A program made the position numbers and the translations under genes. 64,000 nucleotides of DNA from Cellulosimicrobium protaetiae. GTDB taxonomy: Bacteria > Actinomycetota > Actinomycetes > Actinomycetales > Cellulomonadaceae. Location: positions 682,001 to 746,000 of the forward strand of contig NZ_CP052757.1 in the NCBI RefSeq assembly GCF_009708005.2, given 5' to 3'. The notes below the pieces were generated by a model. The model was not told the origin of the DNA. It saw only the letters and a list, made by a program, of their open reading frames with translations, and did not search any database. The number at the start of each line of letters is the position of its first letter. Within the stretch, counting starts at the first letter, position 1. This document shows positions 59,551 to 64,000 of this stretch, piece after piece.

Positions 59551-59619
59551 CGAACACGACCTCACCCGCTGTCGATGAGGGCCGGTATGAGCCGGATTAC
59601 GGCCCTCATGTCGTGTTCG
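59551..59619. terminator. Nested hairpin between converging genes
   Basis: CGAACACGAC (59551-59560) pairs perfectly with 59610-59619, and ATGAGGGCCG (59575-59584) with 59600-59609. On the right the arms adjoin; on the left 14 bases lie between them, so the fold is a bulged stem. It lies between the reductase-like stop (59501) and the LLM stop (59663). Confidence 0.75.
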
Positions 59620-59662
59620 ACGCGGGGTTGGGCGGGGCGGGCTGGGCGGGGGCGCGGGGGGC

Positions 59663-60763
59663 TCAGCTTTCCGCGAGGAGCTCGCGGACGCGCGGGATGA
59701 CCTGCGTGCCGTAGAGCTCGATGCTGCGGAGCATGGCCGAGTGGGGGAGCGTGCCGGTCGAGTACTTGAGGTCGAACCGGCCCGCACCGAGGAGTCGGAC
59801 CGTGCGGGCGATCTTGCGCGCGACCGTCTCGGGCGAGCCGACGTAGAGCGACCCGTCGCGCACGTCGTGGGCGAAGCGCCCGCGGTGGTACGCGGGCCAG
59901 CCGCGCTCGCGGCCGATGCGGTTGTTCATCGCCGCGAAGTGCTCGTAGACCTCCTCCTGAGCCTGCTCGTCCGTGTCGGCGACGTGGCCCGGCGAGTGCA
60001 CGCCGACCGGCAGCACCGGGTTGCCGAGCTCCTCGACGGCACGGTGGTAGAGGTCCACGTAGGGACGGAACCGCTCGGGCTCCCCGCCGATGATCGCGAG
60101 CATGAGGCCGAGCCCGTGCCGCGCGGTCCGCACGACCGACTCGGGCGACCCGCCCACGCCGACCCAGGTCCGCAGCCGCCCGCTCTCCGTCTTGGGCCAG
60201 ACCTCTTGGTCGGCGAGCCCGGCGCGCGTCGTGCCCGACCACGTGACCGGACCCTCGTCGAGCAGGTGGACGAACAGGTCGAGCTTCTCCTCGAACAGCA
60301 CCTCGTAGTCCGCGAGGTCGTAGCCGAACAGCGGGAACGACTCGATGAACGACCCGCGCCCGAGGATCACCTCCGCCCGCCCGTCGGACAGCGCGTCGAG
60401 CGTCGAGAACCGCTCGAACACGCGCACCGGGTCGTCCGAGCTGAGCACGGTCACCGCGGACCCGAGCCGGATGCGCGACGTCCGCGTCGCGATCCCCGCG
60501 AGCACGACCTCCGGCGCGCTGATCGCGAAGTCCGCGCGGTGGTGCTCCCCGACACCGAAGAAGTCGACCCCGACCTGGTCCGCGAGGACCGCCTCCTCGA
60601 CGACGTCGCGGATCGTGCGCGCCCCGCTGAGCAGCGCACCGTCCGGGCCTGCGGTCACGTCGCCGAACGTGTCGAGGCCGAGCTCGACCGTCGTGGGGTC
60701 CGACGGCGGCCCTGCGGTCGTGCCCTCGGGTCCGGCGGGGGTCGGGGGAGTCGTGTCGGTCAT
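59663..60763 (-). CDS. LLM-class flavin-dependent oxidoreductase
   Basis: A 366-residue luciferase-like monooxygenase. Typical parts are ELGLDTFGDV at the start of the barrel, VGVDFFGVGEHHRADFAISA (active-site His-His), RIRLGSAVTVLSSDDPVRVF, DALSDGRAEVILGRGSFIES, and LRTWVGVGGSPESVVRTARH. It uses FMNH2 or F420H2. The first 30 residues are a Pro/Thr-rich extension. ATG 60763 gives the full family length. It is alone, without a flavin reductase next to it. Confidence 0.9.
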   Translation of the reverse strand: MTDTTPPTPAGPEGTTAGPPSDPTTVELGLDTFGDVTAGPDGALLSGARTIRDVVEEAVLADQVGVDFFGVGEHHRADFAISAPEVVLAGIATRTSRIRLGSAVTVLSSDDPVRVFERFSTLDALSDGRAEVILGRGSFIESFPLFGYDLADYEVLFEEKLDLFVHLLDEGPVTWSGTTRAGLADQEVWPKTESGRLRTWVGVGGSPESVVRTARHGLGLMLAIIGGEPERFRPYVDLYHRAVEELGNPVLPVGVHSPGHVADTDEQAQEEVYEHFAAMNNRIGRERGWPAYHRGRFAHDVRDGSLYVGSPETVARKIARTVRLLGAGRFDLKYSTGTLPHSAMLRSIELYGTQVIPRVRELLAES

Positions 60764-60927
60764 CGTCTGCTCCTGCGGTCGGTCGACCGTCGGCGGACCG
60801 GTGCTCTCACCGGCGGCGCGGTCGTGCGCCGTCTCAACCGTGCCCGGCCGTGGGATCTTCCGCGACCGGTCCGGGCGGGCCAGGGGGACGGGGCCCGCAG
60901 CGGCCCGTGGGTCGCACGGGTCACGAC

Positions 60928-60961
60928 GACGGCCGCCGCCCCGGCAGGGGCAGCGGCCGTC
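60928..60961 (-). terminator. 15-bp stem terminator after the DUF4190-like gene
   Basis: GACGGCCGCCGCCCC (60928-60942) pairs with 60947-60961 at 14 of 15 positions around GGCA. It lies just beyond the stop at 60994 on the minus strand. Confidence 0.8.
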
Positions 60962-60993
60962 TCAGCGTCACACCGCCGGGCGGCGCGACGACG

Positions 60994-61284
60994 TCAGTAG
61001 GTCGAGACCGACGCGGAGAACGCGCCCGCGGCGATCGCGATGATGACGAACAGCAGGTACAGCCCGAGGAAGATCGAGCTGAGGATGACGCCCCACTTCG
61101 CGAGCTGGTTGTCGAAGCCGGCTGCCTTGCTCTTGTTGCGCGCGATGATGCTGAAGATGAGGCCGAGGAGCGGGCCGATGAACGCGAAGACGAAGCCGAC
61201 GATGCCCAGGGTCTTGCCCGGGTCCTCGATCGGGGCGGCGTAGCCGGCGGGTGCCTGCGGGGCGGCGGGGTACTGCTGGGTCAT
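60994..61284 (-). CDS. DUF4190-like small membrane protein
   Basis: A 96-residue protein. A Pro/Gln/Ala-rich head (MTQQYPAAPQAPAGYAAP) is followed by two helices: GIVGFVFAFIGPLLGLIFSI and a C-terminal LSSIFLGLYLLFVIIAIAAG. The tail after it is short. This is the layout of DUF4190 or related membrane proteins. ATG 61284 follows a GAAAGC region; upstream in-frame starts look unlikely. Function is unknown. Confidence 0.75.
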   Translation of the reverse strand: MTQQYPAAPQAPAGYAAPIEDPGKTLGIVGFVFAFIGPLLGLIFSIIARNKSKAAGFDNQLAKWGVILSSIFLGLYLLFVIIAIAAGAFSASVSTY

Positions 61285-61397
61285 GGTCGTTCTGCTTTCT
61301 GGTGGGGCCGACGATGTCGAGTCCGGACGGGGCGCGGGCGATACCGCCCGCGCGACTGCGGGCCTCATTGTGGGGCATGCCGTCTGTGTCTGAACAG

Positions 61398-61411
61398 GGG
61401 GAGTTCTCCCC
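61398..61411. promoter_or_regulatory. 14-bp palindrome GGGGAG-TT-CTCCCC
   Basis: A perfect inverted repeat 114 bp before the DUF4190-like start and 42 bp beyond the stop of the kinase/phosphatase gene. It is AT/GC mixed, not a classic long stem, so it might be an operator rather than a terminator. An ATTGTG (minus strand CACAAT) -10-like box lies 26 bp towards the DUF4190-like gene. Confidence 0.4.
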
Positions 61412-61452
61412 GATGTCCGTGAAAAGACGACAAAAGGTACAGGGGTGACTTC

Positions 61453-63102
61453 CTACCCGTCGGTCGGGTCGCTCGGGGCGTAGAGACGCACCGCGCCGGG
61501 CCGCATCGTGAGACGGACGACGACCGGACCGGCACCCCCGACCCCGTCGAGCGACAGCGTCTCGCCGTCGTGCGCGAGCACCACCGGAGGCGACGCCTCC
61601 GCCTCGGGCGACGCCCCGTCGTCGGGCACCGGACGGTCGTCCGGACCGACCACCGCGCCCCGCGCCGGGAACCGGAGCTCGAGCGAGGGGACCGCCGTCG
61701 CGTCGACGACGAGGTGCCGTCGCACGCCCGGGACCCGGCGCGCGAGGCGCGTCCCCGTGTCGCCCGCTGCGACCTCGACGAACGTGCGCAGCCGGCTCGC
61801 TCGCCGCTCGGCCCGCGCCGTGCGGACGTCGAGCACCCCGTCGTCGAGCCGCCGCCGCTCGACCGGGGCGAGGCTCTGCGGGTAGTAGCGGTTGACCCCG
61901 GCGAAGAGCGACCAGTACTCGCCCTCGTTCCCGTCGACCTCCATCCGCACGCGGTGGGCCCGACGCAGCACCCGCGCCGCGGCCAGGACCGCCGCCGGCC
62001 ACCTGCCGAGGCGGTGCTCGTGCTTCTCGCGCTCCGTGACCAGTTCCGGGTAGACCCCCGCCGAGAAGGTGTTGAGCACGGTCCTCGGCGGCCCGTCCTG
62101 CCCGTCGACCTCGAGGTCCGCGACGTCGATCGTCACGCCCGAGCCCGTGCGCACGGCCGCGATCGTGGCGCCCATCGAGGTGAGGTCGGCGGCCCGTGCG
62201 AAGTGGTTCAGGGTGCCCCCAGGGAAGACGGCGAGCGGCAGGTCGTGCGCGCGGGCCGCCGCCGCGGCGGTGGAGACGGTCCCGTCGCCGCCGCTGATCC
62301 CGAGCGCCCGGGCGCCCCGCCCGGCAGCCTCGTCGAAGAGGTGCCGGAGGTCGTCGCCCTCACCGAGCACGTGCACCTCGGCACGCGGCAGATCCGCCCG
62401 CAGTGCGGCGACGGGGTCCTCCTTGAGCAGACGGCCCGATCCCGCCGCCGGGTTGACGACGACGAACAGCCCCACGCCGTCGTCGAGCGCCGGGACGACG
62501 GCGGGCGGCCCGGCGGGCACGTCCGGGCCCCGCTCGGCGCGATCGGGCACGAGGGCCCGGCCGGCGAGCGCCACACCCGCTCCGAGCGCGGCGCCCGCGG
62601 CGACGTCGGAGAACCAGTGCGAGCCGGTGTGGAGCCGCGAGTACACGACCGCGCCCGCCAGCGGGGCGAGGGCGAGGCCCAGCGTGGGCCACTCGATCGC
62701 GACGCCCGTGACGAACGCTGCTGCCGAGGCCGAGTGGCCGGACGGGAACGACGGCGACGTCGGTGGGTCGGCGAGCCGTCGCCACAGGGGCAGCGGCTCG
62801 AGCGACGGGCGCTCGCCGCCGAACACGGTCTTGCCGACGACGTTCGCCAGGAGGCTCGAGACGAGCAGCGAGCCGTAGCCGCGCAGCGCCGCCTCCCGTC
62901 CGCGCCGGCCCGTCGTGGCGATCCCCAGGGCCGTCCCGACCCACAGGACGCTGTGGTCGGCCGCCGCGGACAGCCGTGAGAGCGCGGCGTCCGCGCGGGG
63001 GCCGAGCGCTCGACGGTTGGTCCAGTCGTTGATCGCGCGGTCGAGCCGGGCGACGCCGGGGAACGCCTCGTGCGGCTTGACGATCCCGGTGACTCGAGGC
63101 AT
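61453..63102 (-). CDS. PAP2 phosphatase-diacylglycerol kinase fusion
   Basis: A 549-residue two-domain lipid enzyme. Residues 1-185 are a PAP2 domain with KTVFGGERP (KX6RP), SFPSGHSASAAAF and SRLHTGSHWFSD, the complete three-part phosphatase motif, plus membrane helices. Residues 205-549 are a diacylglycerol kinase catalytic domain with VVVNPAAGSGR, SGGDGTVSTAA and FPGGTLNHFARA. The opposite reactions (removing and adding a phosphate on lipids) in one chain suggest lipid remodelling, for example in undecaprenol or phosphatidic acid recycling. This arrangement is known in actinobacteria. Confidence 0.93.
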   Translation of the reverse strand: MPRVTGIVKPHEAFPGVARLDRAINDWTNRRALGPRADAALSRLSAAADHSVLWVGTALGIATTGRRGREAALRGYGSLLVSSLLANVVGKTVFGGERPSLEPLPLWRRLADPPTSPSFPSGHSASAAAFVTGVAIEWPTLGLALAPLAGAVVYSRLHTGSHWFSDVAAGAALGAGVALAGRALVPDRAERGPDVPAGPPAVVPALDDGVGLFVVVNPAAGSGRLLKEDPVAALRADLPRAEVHVLGEGDDLRHLFDEAAGRGARALGISGGDGTVSTAAAAARAHDLPLAVFPGGTLNHFARAADLTSMGATIAAVRTGSGVTIDVADLEVDGQDGPPRTVLNTFSAGVYPELVTEREKHEHRLGRWPAAVLAAARVLRRAHRVRMEVDGNEGEYWSLFAGVNRYYPQSLAPVERRRLDDGVLDVRTARAERRASRLRTFVEVAAGDTGTRLARRVPGVRRHLVVDATAVPSLELRFPARGAVVGPDDRPVPDDGASPEAEASPPVVLAHDGETLSLDGVGGAGPVVVRLTMRPGAVRLYAPSDPTDG

Positions 63103-63218
63103 CTGGCCATCGTAGGAAGCGTCGTCACGGAGGGCGCGTCGGCAGCCGAACTCCGCGAGATCGGCCTCACCGTCGTGGAGCCGACCCTCGAGGGCGGTCT
63201 CGGGAGAGCGGGGTGGGG

Positions 63219-63719
63219 TCAGACCCCGGCGCGGGTCGTCTCGCCGCGGAGGACGTCGATGTGCGCCTGCAGGCGCTCGAGCGCGACGGCGACGCCCTCA
63301 CCGGCGTCGTGCGCGAGGTCGGTCACGTGGCGGAGGTGGGCGGACGCCGCGTCGAGGGCGACCTGCGCGTCGGCCAGAGCGACGGCGGCCCGGCCGTCCG
63401 CGGCCTCGTCGCCGTCGGTCGCGCGGTCGAGCGCGGAGCGGGCCTCGTCGGTCGCGGCCTGGACGGACTCGACGGCGTCGAGCACGTCGTTGCGGAGCAC
63501 CGGGGGGAGTGCGGGGAGCTGGTCGTGGACGCGGTCGAGGTCGTCACCGATGGTCTCGGTCTGCACCTGCGCGTCGGCGATGAGCTGCTGCACCTCGGCC
63601 GCGGTGGCCGTCGTACCGAGCGGGAGCATCATGGCGAGGGCGAGCAGGCTCGCTGCGGCGAACCGGGCGGACGTCCTGGTCCGCTGCGGCCCGCACTGGT
63701 CGCTCGTCCTCGCTGACAT
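63219..63719 (-). CDS. Secreted helical protein, unknown
   Basis: A 166-residue exported protein. A signal peptide (FAAASLLALAMMLPLGTTATAA, about residues 18-40) is followed by a Ala/Asp/Val-rich alpha-helical body (VQTETIGDDLDRVHDQLPAL, AVALADAQVALDAASAHLRH) with heptad-like spacing. No cysteines remain in the mature part and no motifs are recognised. ATG 63719 is set by the signal peptide. Its stop codon lies within a small GGGGT-CAG-ACCCC hairpin. It could be an envelope or periplasm-like structural protein. Confidence 0.65.
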   Translation of the reverse strand: MSARTSDQCGPQRTRTSARFAAASLLALAMMLPLGTTATAAEVQQLIADAQVQTETIGDDLDRVHDQLPALPPVLRNDVLDAVESVQAATDEARSALDRATDGDEAADGRAAVALADAQVALDAASAHLRHVTDLAHDAGEGVAVALERLQAHIDVLRGETTRAGV

Positions 63720-63823
63720 GCCCCCAAGTCTGGTGGGTGTTCCTGAGAAGCACCAGGGAATCGGGCCCGAGTTCATGGAGATTTCGCACACAGCGCACGT
63801 GGGCGACGTGTCCGACCCTTCGC

Positions 63824-64000
63824 TCAGACCCGGACGCGGCGACGACGTCGTGCCGCGGCGACGCGGGAACCGATCAGGCCGTGGCGCGGGCTGAACAGGT
63901 ACGCGAGCGCGAACGCGATGCCGAGCGCGACGACGACCGTGCCACCCGAGGCCGTGTCGAGGTAGTAGCTCACGTAGATGCCCACGACCCCGCACACCGC
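63824..64000 (-). CDS. Metal ABC transporter permease, 3' end only
   Basis: The last 58 residues of a membrane protein whose start lies beyond the window. It reads GIYVSYYLDTASGGTVVVAL, then AFALAYLFSPRHGLIGSRVA and an Arg-rich tail. This is the conserved end of ABC-3 family permeases for zinc or manganese (ZnuB/MntB type): YLDxASGxTIVL and LFSPRHGLL. The frame remains open to the last base. Confidence 0.8.
   Translation of the reverse strand, partial: AVCGVVGIYVSYYLDTASGGTVVVALGIAFALAYLFSPRHGLIGSRVAAARRRRRVRV

Noticed and set aside
63103-63218. Possible gene fragment on the plus strand (EIGLTVVEPTLEGG)
   Set aside because: Too short and without family match; it is more likely the promoter region of the PAP2-kinase fusion, with a CCCTCGAGGG palindrome at 63185-63194.
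1-64000. tRNA, rRNA, insertion sequence or prophage genes
   Set aside because: No T-loop-like motifs with matching acceptor stems, transposase or integrase motifs or phage structural genes were seen on either strand by eye.

Overview
The window is very GC-rich actinobacterial chromosome (well over 70 % G+C by eye) with strong GC bias at third codon positions, many GTG starts and frequent ATGA/GTGA overlaps. Secreted glycosidases with discoidin and other binding domains (GH87-like, GH20, GH114-like), a LAxTG cell-wall anchor and cell-wall-binding repeats suggest a soil polysaccharide degrader of the Cellulomonas/Cellulosimicrobium/Promicromonospora kind. The genus is an inference.

Layout. 1-7 kb: truncated amino acid permease, PlsC-type acyltransferase, ZIP metal transporter, DesK/NarL-type two-component pair and small membrane proteins. 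7-13 kb, minus strand: SigE-like sigma factor with its overlapping membrane partner, an FG-GAP-like protein, an App1-type phosphatase and a secreted HNH nuclease carrying cell-wall-binding repeats. 13-17.2 kb: a PPOX-type flavoprotein and a 1126-residue GH87-like glucanase with an operator-bearing promoter. 17.2-21.8 kb: modular noncoding repeats, a molybdopterin oxidoreductase/flavin reductase pair and a divergent TetR/glycosyltransferase pair. 21.8-27 kb: sdaA, tag and a GH20 hexosaminidase. 27-35 kb: winged-helix regulator/membrane protein pair, AAA+ ATPase/TPR membrane protein pair and TetR-controlled ABC exporter. 36-42 kb: a two-membrane-anchor glycine-heptad rod protein and a sortase-anchored phytase-like esterase. 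42-48 kb: macrodomain protein, FabF-like synthase, Dcu-type carrier, M20 peptidase and GH114-like lipoprotein. 48.6-53.4 kb: HrpA helicase with a duplicated in-frame linker. 53.5-64 kb: FitAB/VapBC-type toxin-antitoxin pair, WYL regulator/epoxide hydrolase, siderophore-interacting protein, a decayed VapC remnant, LLM oxidoreductase, PAP2-DAG kinase fusion and the end of a metal ABC permease.

The least expected signal is noncoding. Hairpins at 6896-7002 and 17607-17699 share a 49-nt loop (46 of 49 identical) but have unrelated, almost fully paired stems. The second lies next to a three-unit array of exactly 21-bp period. The same array recurs inverted at 21749-21811, beside a related hairpin that lacks the loop. 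Other regulatory structures are interleaved inverted repeats at the GH87 transcription start and upstream of fabF, a TetR operator inside a well-spaced promoter at 20134-20162, an autoregulatory dyad at 27874-27894 and several strong hairpin terminators. I saw no tRNA, rRNA, CRISPR array, insertion sequence or prophage.
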